A program made the position numbers and the translations under genes. The notes below the pieces were generated by a model. That model was given only the letters and a program-made list of their open reading frames with translations, searched no databases and was not told the origin of the DNA. A DNA stretch of 64,000 nucleotides from positions 19,354-83,353 of the forward strand of contig NZ_VLLN01000020.1 in NCBI RefSeq assembly GCF_007830735.1, in the 5' to 3' direction. Below, in pieces: positions 34,358-42,754 of this stretch (positions are counted from its first letter, which is position 1; each line of letters begins with the position of its first letter). The DNA is from Geobacter argillaceus. Its GTDB lineage: Bacteria; Desulfobacterota; Desulfuromonadia; Geobacterales; DSM-12255.

Positions 34358-35668
34358 TCAAGCACTGACCGCAACGACCCGGTTGCGTCCCTGCTCCTTT
34401 GCCTTGTAAAGAGCGGTGTCGGCCCGTTTCAGCAGGGATTCGACGCATTGGTCGCCGGGTGCGAGAATCGTCAAGCCGACGCTAAGGGTGACGGAGATCT
34501 GTACATCGCCTTCGTGAAAGGTCTCGTTCATGATCCTGCCCCGAATCCGTTCCGCCAGGGCCACTGCTTCATTCAGGCCGGTTCCTGGCGAGACCACCAG
34601 GAACTCTTCACCGCCTATCCGCCCGACAAGGTCGTAGCGACGCATCGAGTCCCGCACCAGATGGGCCACTCGCTTGAGTACGAAGTCGCCGAAGGGGTGG
34701 CCGTAGGAGTCATTGATCCGTTTGAAGTGGTCGAGGTCGATGATCATGATACAGAGCGGTTCGCTAAGGCGAGTGCTCCGCTCGCTCTCCTCTTCGAGTC
34801 GCTTCATGATGACCCGCCGGTTTTTCAGTCCGGTCAACTCATCGGTGGTGGCCTGTTTCTTCAGGGTTCGCTGCACATCGTCCAGTTTTATGACCAGTCG
34901 CCAGGTAAGAAAGTAGGTGACCACCACCAGGAACAGGATGGTCAACACGGCACTGATGGTGATCAGCAACCGGATGGTGGTAGCCTCTTTGACCATGTTC
35001 GTTGCCGGAATGGTGATGCTGATGGCGCCGATGATACTGCCGATTCTATACCCCTGGGTATGGTGACACTCCAGGCAGGTCTGATCGACGAACAGCGGGG
35101 TGATGTAGCGGAAGATCGGTGGGTTTGCTTTGTCCAGCAACCGGGCGGCCAGTTTTTCCCCGTGCTCGAACCGCTCCAGGGCCTGCTGCTCGAATGGATC
35201 GGGCCGGTTGTTCCGGTCAAGGGGTTTCATGCTGATCAGCCGGAAACGGACCCCTCCCTCCCGTTCGCTCATCCGGGAGATTTCGGTGGCCATGATGGCA
35301 TGGTTGCGCAGGGTGAACATCCGTCCGTCGGAGCCGTGAATATCGGGCTTTATGCCGAGCGCCTCCAGATAGGAGTTGGTTTCGGTTCCTTTCTTCTTCT
35401 CGACGTAGACTCCGCCGTAATTGAAGTTCCACCGTTTGGCGTGATCCAGCAGATCGGCATAGGCTGCAGCTTGCTCCTGGATACGCTGCAGCATCTGATC
35501 GCTTGTCCGAGTGTAGAGGTAGATAAAGAGGCAGGTTACCAGAAGGGAGATGGTGATGCAGAGGATGAGCAGAAAAAGGCGCACATGTTCGAAGTAGGCG
35601 AACGGCTTGGGCCAGACCTTGGAAAGCATGGAGCTTATGTGCTTATCGCCCTGGTGGCGGGTGTTCAT
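34358..35668 (-). CDS. Membrane diguanylate cyclase with heme-binding periplasmic sensor
   Basis: A 436-aa protein. A TM helix (about residues 30-53) is followed by a periplasmic Tll0287/DUF3365-like domain with a heme c motif CLECHH at about residue 198, a second TM (LLITISAVLTILFLVVVTYF), then a GGDEF domain with IDLDHFKRINDSYGHPFGD and RIGGEEF. It likely reads redox or a small ligand through heme and makes c-di-GMP. ATG at 35668 has GGGGG nine bases upstream; the start lies 26 bases inside the pcnB end, so translation may be coupled. An in-frame start at 35695 is possible. Confidence 0.9.
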   Translation of the reverse strand: MNTRHQGDKHISSMLSKVWPKPFAYFEHVRLFLLILCITISLLVTCLFIYLYTRTSDQMLQRIQEQAAAYADLLDHAKRWNFNYGGVYVEKKKGTETNSYLEALGIKPDIHGSDGRMFTLRNHAIMATEISRMSEREGGVRFRLISMKPLDRNNRPDPFEQQALERFEHGEKLAARLLDKANPPIFRYITPLFVDQTCLECHHTQGYRIGSIIGAISITIPATNMVKEATTIRLLITISAVLTILFLVVVTYFLTWRLVIKLDDVQRTLKKQATTDELTGLKNRRVIMKRLEEESERSTRLSEPLCIMIIDLDHFKRINDSYGHPFGDFVLKRVAHLVRDSMRRYDLVGRIGGEEFLVVSPGTGLNEAVALAERIRGRIMNETFHEGDVQISVTLSVGLTILAPGDQCVESLLKRADTALYKAKEQGRNRVVAVSA

Positions 35669-37043
35669 GGGATAGCCCCCCCTCTGGTGTCGCAATCACT
35701 GGTGCATGGGGTTTCCTTCTGCGCCTGGGCCGCCGTTGTCGGCGGGGCTGGTCATCGGTCGCCGGAGCGGCATGTGTTGTCGTTGGTACGGGCTGGGCTG
35801 CTGCCAGCCGCTCCCACCAGGAGACGATACGGTCGTCCTCCGGCTCGACGGAGCTGCGAAAACGGAGATACTGCAACGTGTCGCCGAAATTGGGTCTAAC
35901 AACCACTGCCTGGGCGCGACGGCCCGGAATGGTGCGGAGGCGGTGGCTGCTGGCGAGGATGTCACGCATCTGTACTACAATACGGTTTGGGATCAGGACC
36001 ACGGGGGCCAGCTCTTCCAGGAGCGTGGCAGTAGCCCGGTCCATGGCCGGCTGAAAGGATTCCTTCCTGCCGCGCAATCGCTCAGCCTCCTCTGAGAGGT
36101 ATTGGCCGCACAGGAGGGCCATGAGCAGTGGAGGGGATATCGTTACGCCATCGGCAACCTGCTGGTCGGTCCATTCCAGGGCCTTGCCGAGCCAGACATG
36201 GGGGAACCCTTCATGTTCGGCACTCAGCCAGGAGGCCAGCGAGGGCAAGAGGTAGGTAAAGAGGCCGCAATTACGCAACAGCTGATAGGTCCGTTCCCCT
36301 TCACCGGAGAGGAACAGCTTGAGCAGCTCTTCGTACAGTCGTGCCGGGGCGGCCCGACCAATGGTCGGTGCAAGCTCGACCAGGGCCTGCCAACTGTTCT
36401 TTTCTATCGTGAATCCCTGGATGGCCGCGAACCGGATGGCCCGGATCATCCTGACCGGGTCCTCGGTGAATCGTTGCCACGGATCGCCAATGGTCCGGAT
36501 GACGCCACGCTGCAGGTCATCCAGGCCGCCGACGTAATCGATGAGCGAGAAGTCGGCAATGTTGTAGCACAGGGCGTTGACCGTAAAGTCCCGGCGCCAG
36601 GCGTCCTCTTCCGGGCTGCCGAAGAGATTGTCCCGCAGGATCATCCCTTCCTCGTCCCTGAGTACCTGCGGGTGCCGGTGGTTTTCGAGCGGAGTGGCTG
36701 CTTCTCCCTCATCTTCGCCGGTAGACTCGGCTGCGTTTGCCCGGAACGTGGCCACCTCGATGATGCCGTCGTTGAAATGCAGGTGGGCAAGTCGGAACCG
36801 GCGCCCAACCAGGCGGCAGTTGCGGAAGAGCCGTTTCACCTGGTTCGGGGTGGCGCTGGTGGCGATGTCGAAATCCTTCGGCTCCCGGCCGAGGAGCAGG
36901 TCCCGGACACAGCCGCCGACCAGGTAGGCGGTAAAGCCGTTGTCATTGAGACGGTAAAGCGCCTTGACGGCGTTCGGATTAAGAAGCCGGCGGGAAATGG
37001 TATGCTCTGAGCGGGAAAGTATGCGTGGCAAGGCGTTTTTCAT
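35643..37043 (-). CDS. pcnB: Poly(A) polymerase / tRNA nucleotidyltransferase family protein
   Basis: A 466-aa class II nucleotidyltransferase: GFTAYLVGGCVRDLLLGREP, KDFDIATSATPNQVKRLFRN (catalytic DxD), RRDFTVNALCYNI, DPWQRFTEDPVRMIRAIRFA (the ERM/PAP-type motif). The basic C-terminal tail (RRQRRPRRRRKPHAPV) is typical of PcnB rather than CCA-adding enzymes. It adds A-tails to RNA and promotes decay. It lies directly upstream of the diguanylate cyclase gene, overlapping its start. Confidence 0.92.
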   Translation of the reverse strand: MKNALPRILSRSEHTISRRLLNPNAVKALYRLNDNGFTAYLVGGCVRDLLLGREPKDFDIATSATPNQVKRLFRNCRLVGRRFRLAHLHFNDGIIEVATFRANAAESTGEDEGEAATPLENHRHPQVLRDEEGMILRDNLFGSPEEDAWRRDFTVNALCYNIADFSLIDYVGGLDDLQRGVIRTIGDPWQRFTEDPVRMIRAIRFAAIQGFTIEKNSWQALVELAPTIGRAAPARLYEELLKLFLSGEGERTYQLLRNCGLFTYLLPSLASWLSAEHEGFPHVWLGKALEWTDQQVADGVTISPPLLMALLCGQYLSEEAERLRGRKESFQPAMDRATATLLEELAPVVLIPNRIVVQMRDILASSHRLRTIPGRRAQAVVVRPNFGDTLQYLRFRSSVEPEDDRIVSWWERLAAAQPVPTTTHAAPATDDQPRRQRRPRRRRKPHAPVIATPEGGLSHEHPPPGR

Positions 37044-37115
37044 GTGGCAACCTTACCACACTCCCCTCCCGATGGCAAAGGCCGCACGGTCGTTTCCGCC
37101 TGCTTCATTGATTTT

Positions 37116-37129
37116 TTGACCTGGGTCAT
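37116..37129 (+). promoter_or_regulatory. HcpR-like (CRP/FNR family) binding site
   Basis: TTGACCTGGGTCAT is a near-perfect palindrome (TTGACC-TG-GGTCAt). From memory it fits the HcpR consensus proposed for anaerobes (TTGACC-nn-GGTCAA). It lies 35 bases before a YgbA-family gene and a FrdX-like ferredoxin, both linked with nitrosative stress. The identification is inferred from motif plus context. Confidence 0.6.
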
Positions 37130-37163
37130 GCAGATTGATAGATGTCAGCACTAAAGTGGACAC

Positions 37164-37520
37164 ATGGAACAGTTCACCCCCAAACAGCTCAACGACCTGA
37201 AGGTCATGGCCAGATTCATCGAGGTTTACTGCCACGCACGGCATGACCGGACCAGCCAGGCATTGGCCGACCTGCCGGTCGCTTTGCAGTCCTGCTTCCG
37301 CAGAGGGCTACGACTTTGTCCCGATTGTGCAGCGATCCTGGACCATGGCATCAGGAAGCGGCTCAACTGTCCGCTCGACCCCAAGCCGACCTGCAAGGAT
37401 TGTCGCATCCACTGCTACAGCAAGGAGTACCGGGCCAGTATCCGGGAGATCATGGCATTTTCCGGAAGGAAGATGATCCTGCGCGGGCGGCTCGACTACC
37501 TTTGGCACTATTTCTTTTAA
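37164..37520 (+). CDS. YgbA-family nitrous-oxide-stimulated-promoter protein
   Basis: A 118-aa Cys-rich protein. Motifs are FIEVYCHARH, LRLCPDCAAILDHGIRKRL and the cluster LNCPLDPKPTCKDCRIHCYS, matching the YgbA family. E. coli ygbA is controlled by the NO-sensing repressor NsrR and supports recovery from nitrosative stress. The Cys set could bind iron-sulfur or zinc. It has an HcpR-like box upstream and is followed 34 bases later by a ferredoxin gene. Confidence 0.85.
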   Translation: MEQFTPKQLNDLKVMARFIEVYCHARHDRTSQALADLPVALQSCFRRGLRLCPDCAAILDHGIRKRLNCPLDPKPTCKDCRIHCYSKEYRASIREIMAFSGRKMILRGRLDYLWHYFF

Positions 37521-37554
37521 CCGTAACTACGTCAATATGTGAGGAGAATGGAAA

Positions 37555-38301
37555 ATGATCAGAAAAATCGTGCAGATCGATGCAGAAAAATGTAACGGCT
37601 GCGGCCTCTGCGTCCCTTCCTGTGCCGAAGGGGCCATCACGATCGAGGGTGGCAAGGCCGTGCTGGCGGCCGACAACCTGTGCGACGGCCTGGGAGCCTG
37701 TCTGGGCGACTGCCCCCGGGATGCCATCCGGGTCATTGAGCGGGAGGCGGACGGATTCGATGAGGCGGCGGTGGCCGAGCATCTCAAGGCCAGCGGGCAA
37801 GAGCCCCATCCGCCACACCGGCAACCGGTTGACACGCCGCCGGTACCTGGCCATGGCGGCGGATGCCCCGGCTCCAGGGCAATGTCGTTTGCCCCATCTT
37901 CAGTCGCTCCGGATAATACGGAAGGTGGCAGTCGGCGCAGCCAACTGGCCCAGTGGCCGGTACAATTGCACCTGGTGCCAACCAATGCCCCGTATTTTCA
38001 GAACGCCGACCTCTTGATCGCCGCTGATTGCGTCCCCTTTGCCTACGGCGATTTTCACAAGGATTTCCTGGCAGGCAAGGCCCTGGTCATCGGCTGTCCC
38101 AAGCTGGACGACAACAACTTTTACCTGCAGAAGCTGACCGAACTGTTCCGGGTTTCTGCCATCAAGAGCATCACGGTTCTGAGGATGGAGGTCCCCTGTT
38201 GCGGTGGCATCGTCATGGCCGCTCGTCAGGCCCTGGCCGCGTCGGGAAAGGATATCCCGTTCAGGGAGGTGACCATCGGCATTCAGGGCGGAGTGAAATA
38301 A
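37555..38301 (+). CDS. FrdX-like dicluster ferredoxin protein
   Basis: A 248-aa protein. The N-terminus holds two [4Fe-4S]-type motifs: CNGCGLCVPSC (residues about 14-24) and LCDGLGACLGDCPRDAI. A His/Pro/Gly-rich linker leads to a C-terminal domain with NADLLIAADCVPFAYGDFHK, VIGCPKLDD and MEVPCCGG, which may hold another cluster. Such proteins are encoded next to hybrid-cluster protein (hcp) genes in anaerobes and serve as its likely electron donor; hcp itself is not in the window. GAGGAG precedes the ATG. It ends at a strong terminator. Confidence 0.87.
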   Translation: MIRKIVQIDAEKCNGCGLCVPSCAEGAITIEGGKAVLAADNLCDGLGACLGDCPRDAIRVIEREADGFDEAAVAEHLKASGQEPHPPHRQPVDTPPVPGHGGGCPGSRAMSFAPSSVAPDNTEGGSRRSQLAQWPVQLHLVPTNAPYFQNADLLIAADCVPFAYGDFHKDFLAGKALVIGCPKLDDNNFYLQKLTELFRVSAIKSITVLRMEVPCCGGIVMAARQALAASGKDIPFREVTIGIQGGVK

Positions 38302-38331
38302 AAAGACAAATAGGATAAAATTTGTCTTTTT
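38300..38331. terminator. Intrinsic terminator after the ferredoxin gene
   Basis: Stem AAAAAGACAAAT / ATTTGTCTTTTT with an 8-base loop. It begins within the stop codon and is followed by the peroxiredoxin promoter. Confidence 0.8.
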
Positions 38332-38334
38332 ATG

Positions 38335-38363
38335 TTGACAAGGAGATACGCCCCTGATATTTT
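38335..38363 (+). promoter_or_regulatory. Sigma70-type promoter for the peroxiredoxin gene
   Basis: TTGACA (38335-38340), a 17-base spacer, then TATTTT (38358-38363), giving a start near 38370 and a leader of about 40 bases. It directly follows the upstream terminator. Confidence 0.65.
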
Positions 38364-38409
38364 TTCTTTCAATGAACACACAACGTATTGTTCCGAAAGG
38401 AGAACACTC

Positions 38410-39009
38410 ATGAGTCTTTGCACCCTTGTCACCAAAGAGGCCCCTGATTTTACTGCCGATGCGGTTTTGCCGGACGGCACATTCGGCCAGATCACCCTTT
38501 CCTCGTACCGGGGGAAGTATGTAGTCCTGTTCTTTTACCCACTGGACTTCACCTTTGTCTGCCCTTCGGAGATCCTGGCCTTCAACAAGAAGATTGCCGC
38601 CTTCAAGGAGAAGAACTGCGAAGTGGTCGGTGTGTCCATCGATTCCAAGTTCACCCACTACGCCTGGCGCAATACGCCGGTGGAAAACGGCGGCATCGGT
38701 AATATCCAGTATCCGCTGGTGGCCGATCTGAACAAGAATATTGCCCGCGAATACGGTATCCTCTTCAACGAGGCCGTGGCCCTGCGCGGCCTGTTCCTGA
38801 TCGATACCAAGGGGGTCATCCGCCATGCGGTGATCAACGACCTGCCGCTGGGGCGGAGCGTGAACGAGGCGCTGCGCATGGTGGACGCCCTGCAGTTCGT
38901 CGAGACCCACGGCGACCAGGTCTGTCCGGCCAACTGGCAGGAGGGGGATGACGCCATGAAGGCGACTACCGAAGGGGTGGCGTCGTACCTGGCCAAACAC
39001 GGCAAGTAG
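38410..39009 (+). CDS. Typical 2-Cys peroxiredoxin (AhpC/Tsa family)
   Basis: A 199-aa thiol peroxidase. Peroxidatic Cys51 is in PLDFTFVCPSE, the conserved Arg in AVALRGLFLID, and resolving Cys in DQVCPANWQEGD. The GGxG loop (VENGGIGNIQYPL) and C-terminal extension suggest sensitivity to over-oxidation. It reduces H2O2 and organic peroxides. ATG at 38410 has AAAGGAG eight bases upstream. It is monocistronic, between its own promoter and a terminator at 39028. Confidence 0.97.
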   Translation: MSLCTLVTKEAPDFTADAVLPDGTFGQITLSSYRGKYVVLFFYPLDFTFVCPSEILAFNKKIAAFKEKNCEVVGVSIDSKFTHYAWRNTPVENGGIGNIQYPLVADLNKNIAREYGILFNEAVALRGLFLIDTKGVIRHAVINDLPLGRSVNEALRMVDALQFVETHGDQVCPANWQEGDDAMKATTEGVASYLAKHGK

Positions 39010-39027
39010 CCGGTAGCAGAAGCGAAG

Positions 39028-39061
39028 AAAACGGCGCAGCTCTTACGGGCGCGCCGTTTTT
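39028..39061 (+). terminator. Intrinsic terminator after peroxiredoxin
   Basis: Perfect stem AAAACGGCGC / GCGCCGTTTT with a 13-base loop and a T-tract. It ends 16 bases before the DNA polymerase start, so the polymerase needs its own promoter or read-through. Confidence 0.85.
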
Positions 39062-39077
39062 GTTCGGGGTTCACGGT

Positions 39078-41312
39078 ATGACGGAAGCGAGCTTGTTGAC
39101 CAACCCGGTGCTCTGCGGTGCCGACCCGATGGAGCGGATTGTCGGGGCGGAACTGGCCGGCCGCTTCATCAGGCTGTTCCAGCGCACCGGGACCGGCGTC
39201 ATCTTTCGTGACGATCCGTTTCACCCCTTCATCCTGCTGGAGGATGAGCAGCTCCTGACCGGGATACCCCTGCCGGTCAGCTGCCAGCCGCTGGAAGGGG
39301 AGGGTGCCTTTTGCGCCATTGCCCGGTTTGCCAACTGGCGTGACTGTCTCAGCGCCAGAGATGCCCTGATCAAGAAGACCGGCAAGACCCCCAGCGCTGC
39401 CGCTGCACCCTATCTGTTCCTCTCCGACCCGGTGCATCAGCACCTCTTGCTGACCGGCAAGACCTTCTTCAAACATCTTCCCTTTACGGAACTGAAACGG
39501 CTTGCCATCGACATTGAAACCTTCACCGCTCCCGGGTTCGAGTTTTCCAATCCGGATCGGGAGGAGGACCGGGTCATCTCGGTAGCCATGGCCGGCAGCG
39601 ACGGCTTCACTGAGGTGCTGGACGGGACTGCGTTGAGTGAACCGGCACTATTGCGCCGGCTCACGGAACTGATCCAGTGGTACGACCCGGATGTGCTGGA
39701 AGGCCACAACCTCTTCCGGTTCGACCTGGAGTATCTTCGGGTCCGGGCCGCCCGCCACGGTGTGCGGCTTGCCTGGGGGAGGGACGGAAGCGAGCCGCGG
39801 GTTCACACCTCCCGGTTCACGGTGGCTGAACGGGCCGTTGACTACCCGCGCTGGGACCTCTATGGCCGCAATATCGTCGATACCTATTTTCTGGTGCAGC
39901 TCCATGATATGACCAGCCGCGATCTGGAGAGCTACGGCCTGAAGAGCGTGGCCCGTCACTTCGGCCTGGCCGCCGCCGACCGGGTCTATGTGGATGGGGG
40001 GGATATCGCCCGGCTTCTGCAGGATGACCCGGCCAGACTGCTGCGGTACAACCTTGACGACGCCCGGGAGACCTCGGCCGTTGCCGGTTTGCTCGCCTAC
40101 CCGTTTTATCTTCAGACCGGCATGTTCCCCTATTCCTACCAGAATTGCGTGGTCAGGGGGAATGCCACCAAGATCAACGCCCTGTTTCTCAGGGAGTATC
40201 TGCGCCAAGGGCGGGCCATTCCCCGCGGCGAACAGGTCCCTGAAATGGCCGGTGGCTACACGGCGACCTTCGTGACCGGTGTGGTCGGCCCGATACTCCA
40301 CTGCGACGTGGCGTCGCTGTATCCTTCAATCATCCTCATGGACCGGATCGCGCCGCGTCAAGATACCCTCGGTCTGTATCTCGGCCTGCTCCGGGAGCTG
40401 CGGGCGTTTCGTCTGCAGGCCAAGGAGGCGGCGCGCAGCGCCGTCGAACAGCAGGAGCGGGAGTACTGGAGCGCCTTGCAGCAGACCTTCAAGGTGCTGA
40501 TCAACTCTTTCTATGGCTACCTGGCCGCGCCGATCCACAATTTTGCCGATGGTACTGCCGCCGCAGCGGTGACCAGCCGCGGGCGGATGCTGATCAACGC
40601 CATGCTGGCCTGGCTGGAGGCCGAACATGCCCGTCCGGTGGAGGTCGATACGGACGGGATCTATTTCATCCCCCCTGAGAGCGTCGCCAACGAAACCGAC
40701 GAAGAGCGGTTCGTCGCTCGCCTTTCCGATGCCCTACCCGCCGGTATCCGGGTGGAACTGGCCGGCCGTTACCGGACCATGTTTTCCTACAAATCGAAGA
40801 ACTATGCCCTGCTGACCTACGATGGCCAGGTGATCGTCCGGGGTAGCGCCCTCAAATCGAGGGGGATCGAGCTGTTTCTCCGCCAGTTCATGGCCGAGGC
40901 GTTACAGCTTCTTCTGCTGGGCAAGAGCGGTGAGGTGGAATGGTTGTATCGGGACTATCAGGATCGGCTGAGCCGCCACCGGATTCCCATCGCCCGACTT
41001 GCCCGGACCGAGACCCTGGCCGAATCTCCTGCCACCTACCGGGAAAAGGTGCGCAGAGGCAAGCGCAACCAGGCGGCAGCCTATGAGCTGGCCCTGCAGT
41101 CGGAGCGTGAGTACCGGGCCGGGGACCAGATCAGCTACTACGTGGCCGGCCAGGGAAAGGGGGTTGCCGTGCATCTCTCCTGCAGACCGGCCAACTCCTA
41201 CGATGCGGATCATCCCGATGAAAACAGCGCCTATTATCTGGAAAAACTCCGCTCTGCCTGGCAGAAATTCGCGCCGTTCGTTCCGGGTGAGCCAACGCTT
41301 TTCGATCTGTGA
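39078..41312 (+). CDS. Family B DNA polymerase (Pol II-like)
   Basis: A 744-aa DNA polymerase with 3'-5' exonuclease. Exo I is LAIDIETF (residues about 155-162), Exo II EGHNLFRFDLEYL, Exo III YNLDDARE. Polymerase motif A is CDVASLYPSIIL, motif B KVLINSFYGYL and motif C EVDTDGIYF, all intact. E. coli Pol II acts in replication restart and translesion synthesis; a similar repair role is inferred. The C-terminus EPTLFDL resembles a beta-clamp-binding tail. ATG at 39078 is preferred over TTG at 39060, which lies in the terminator. There is no neighbouring replication gene. Confidence 0.93.
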   Translation: MTEASLLTNPVLCGADPMERIVGAELAGRFIRLFQRTGTGVIFRDDPFHPFILLEDEQLLTGIPLPVSCQPLEGEGAFCAIARFANWRDCLSARDALIKKTGKTPSAAAAPYLFLSDPVHQHLLLTGKTFFKHLPFTELKRLAIDIETFTAPGFEFSNPDREEDRVISVAMAGSDGFTEVLDGTALSEPALLRRLTELIQWYDPDVLEGHNLFRFDLEYLRVRAARHGVRLAWGRDGSEPRVHTSRFTVAERAVDYPRWDLYGRNIVDTYFLVQLHDMTSRDLESYGLKSVARHFGLAAADRVYVDGGDIARLLQDDPARLLRYNLDDARETSAVAGLLAYPFYLQTGMFPYSYQNCVVRGNATKINALFLREYLRQGRAIPRGEQVPEMAGGYTATFVTGVVGPILHCDVASLYPSIILMDRIAPRQDTLGLYLGLLRELRAFRLQAKEAARSAVEQQEREYWSALQQTFKVLINSFYGYLAAPIHNFADGTAAAAVTSRGRMLINAMLAWLEAEHARPVEVDTDGIYFIPPESVANETDEERFVARLSDALPAGIRVELAGRYRTMFSYKSKNYALLTYDGQVIVRGSALKSRGIELFLRQFMAEALQLLLLGKSGEVEWLYRDYQDRLSRHRIPIARLARTETLAESPATYREKVRRGKRNQAAAYELALQSEREYRAGDQISYYVAGQGKGVAVHLSCRPANSYDADHPDENSAYYLEKLRSAWQKFAPFVPGEPTLFDL

Positions 41313-41414
41313 AAAATGGCTGAAACTCCGCCGGAACTTGCCAGGGTGGGGCAAGTGTGTTACAAGGAGTCAAGCGGATAACACCATTTATTGAAGCGGA
41401 AAGGAGCGCCCCAC

Positions 41415-41807
41415 ATGCGTTCAGCGGTTCTTGCCCTTACCCTCCTGATGTTGATTGTCGCATCTCCCTGTCTGGCCATTGAAGCACAGAAACCGGAAGC
41501 GATTGCCGACAAGATGGCCTTCAAGTTTGCCCGCGGGATAACCAACGTGGCAACGGCCATTGTCGAGATACCCAAACAGAGCTATCTGACCGTCAGAGAC
41601 CGGGGGGGAGTTGGCTACGTTGTCGGACCCCTCAAGGGGCTTGGCATGACCTTTTACCGTGGGCTTGTCGGGGTGGCGGAAACCGTCTTCTTCATGGTAC
41701 CGCAGCCGGGCTACTACGACCCGATGATCGATCCCGATTATGTCTGGAAGGGTTGGGAGGATCGGCGGGCGGAACCGTTGAAGGACGTTACGGAGAAGGG
41801 GGAGTAG
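41415..41807 (+). CDS. TIGR04073-type exosortase-associated protein, copy A
   Basis: A 130-aa exported protein: signal peptide (MRSAVLALTLLMLIVASPCL), then ADKMAFKFARGITNVATAIV, EIPKQSYLT and GVGYVVGPLKGLGMTFYRGL. These Gly-rich motifs are typical of TIGR04073. ATG at 41415 has AAAGGAG upstream. Families in this group often occur in genomes with exosortase systems, but none is in the window. It is followed one base later by a paralogue. Confidence 0.8.
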   Translation: MRSAVLALTLLMLIVASPCLAIEAQKPEAIADKMAFKFARGITNVATAIVEIPKQSYLTVRDRGGVGYVVGPLKGLGMTFYRGLVGVAETVFFMVPQPGYYDPMIDPDYVWKGWEDRRAEPLKDVTEKGE

Positions 41808-41808
41808 G

Positions 41809-42180
41809 ATGGCTATCCTGCAGAGGCCGCTCATAGCGGTGCTCATTGTCGTGACTCTATGTTCCACTTCGTTTGCGGGAGATACGTACAAGACCATTGA
41901 ATCCGCCGCGCCACAGGAGATCGTGGACGGCATGGCTGCCAAAGGGGTGCGCGGTGCCACCAATATCGTGACCGGCTGGCTGGAGATTCCCAAGCAGATC
42001 TATGTGACCGGTAAGGAGACTACCTGGCTGCGCGGCGCGGTGATCGGTCCCGTCAAGGGGATCGGCATGACGTTCGTGCGTACCCTTGCCGGTGTCGGTG
42101 AGCTGGCGACCTTTTTCGTTGCCTATCCCGGCTTCTACGACCCCTGGTTCGAGCCATCCTACGTCTGGCAGAAGGAATAG
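41809..42180 (+). CDS. TIGR04073-type exosortase-associated protein, copy B
   Basis: A 123-aa paralogue of the preceding gene: signal peptide ending SFAGD, KGVRGATNIVTGWLEIPKQI, GAVIGPVKGIGMTFVRTLAG and YPGFYDPWFEPSYVW. The last motif matches PGYYDPMIDPDYVW in copy A. One base separates the copies, so they are co-translated and may form a hetero-oligomer. It ends at a bidirectional terminator. Function unknown. Confidence 0.8.
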   Translation: MAILQRPLIAVLIVVTLCSTSFAGDTYKTIESAAPQEIVDGMAAKGVRGATNIVTGWLEIPKQIYVTGKETTWLRGAVIGPVKGIGMTFVRTLAGVGELATFFVAYPGFYDPWFEPSYVWQKE

Positions 42181-42227
42181 CCGCTATTAAGAAATTTCTT
42201 CTGTCCCGCTGTTCTCCTCGTCACAAT

Positions 42228-42262
42228 AAAAAAGTCGCATCGTTTACCGATGCGACTTTTTT
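42228..42262. terminator. Bidirectional terminator between convergent genes
   Basis: Perfect 15-bp stem AAAAAAGTCGCATCG / CGATGCGACTTTTTT with a 5-base loop. It serves both the TIGR04073 pair (+) and the Lys-rich peptide gene (-). Confidence 0.9.
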
Positions 42263-42287
42263 ATCAATCAGCGTCAAGTAAGAAGAA

Positions 42288-42515
42288 TTACTTCTTCTCG
42301 GCAGCCGGAGCAGCAGGAGCTTCTTCCTTCTTCTCGGCTTTCTTGGCCTTCTTGGCTTTTTTGGCTTTCTTAGCAGGCTTCTTCTCTTCTTTCTTCACTT
42401 CGCCAGCAGCCGGAGCAGCAGGAGCTTCGGTTTTCGGAGCTTCAGCAGCGAGAACGGTACCGGCGAAGGCGAGGGCAACCAGAGCGGCAACTACAGAGGA
42501 CAGAACTTTTTTCAT
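42288..42515 (-). CDS. Exported Lys/Ala/Pro-rich low-complexity peptide
   Basis: A 75-aa protein: signal peptide (MKKVLSSVVAALVALAFAGT, cleavage near VLAAE), then about 50 residues made almost only of K, A, E and P, with the tandem unit KKA four times (KKAKKAKKAKKA) between two Pro/Ala segments (EAPAAPAA). It looks like a histone-H1- or TonB-like spacer and may bind anionic polymers in the periplasm. GGAG precedes the ATG. The sequence repeat raises the chance of slippage variants. Confidence 0.75.
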   Translation of the reverse strand: MKKVLSSVVAALVALAFAGTVLAAEAPKTEAPAAPAAGEVKKEEKKPAKKAKKAKKAKKAEKKEEAPAAPAAEKK

Positions 42516-42672
42516 TGTGTTTCTCCTTTTGGAAAATGTGAACTGATGATCTTCTCTAAAGCAGGGGATGTGCCAAGATTGCTAGTGTTTGGTAATGTGC
42601 TTAAAATAAAGACAAATCCCAATAGCGGATTTGTCGGTGGGATTGTGGGGCTGCCGCAAATCGTCAGATGAT

Positions 42673-42688
42673 TACCGCATATGCGGTA
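42673..42688. promoter_or_regulatory. 16-bp perfect palindrome, candidate operator
   Basis: TACCGCATATGCGGTA is identical on both strands. It is about 175 bases before the radical SAM start and about 160 before the Lys-rich peptide start. No regulator is identified. Confidence 0.5.
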
Positions 42689-42754
42689 GGGATCGATGTA
42701 TTTTGTGTGGTAGGGGAAAACCTTGCTCCCTGACAATCGCTTCTGTTACTATGT

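Noticed and set aside
34328..35899. 523-aa open frame on the plus strand
   Set aside because: Shadow of the heme-GGDEF gene and the pcnB 3' end; no start context or motif.
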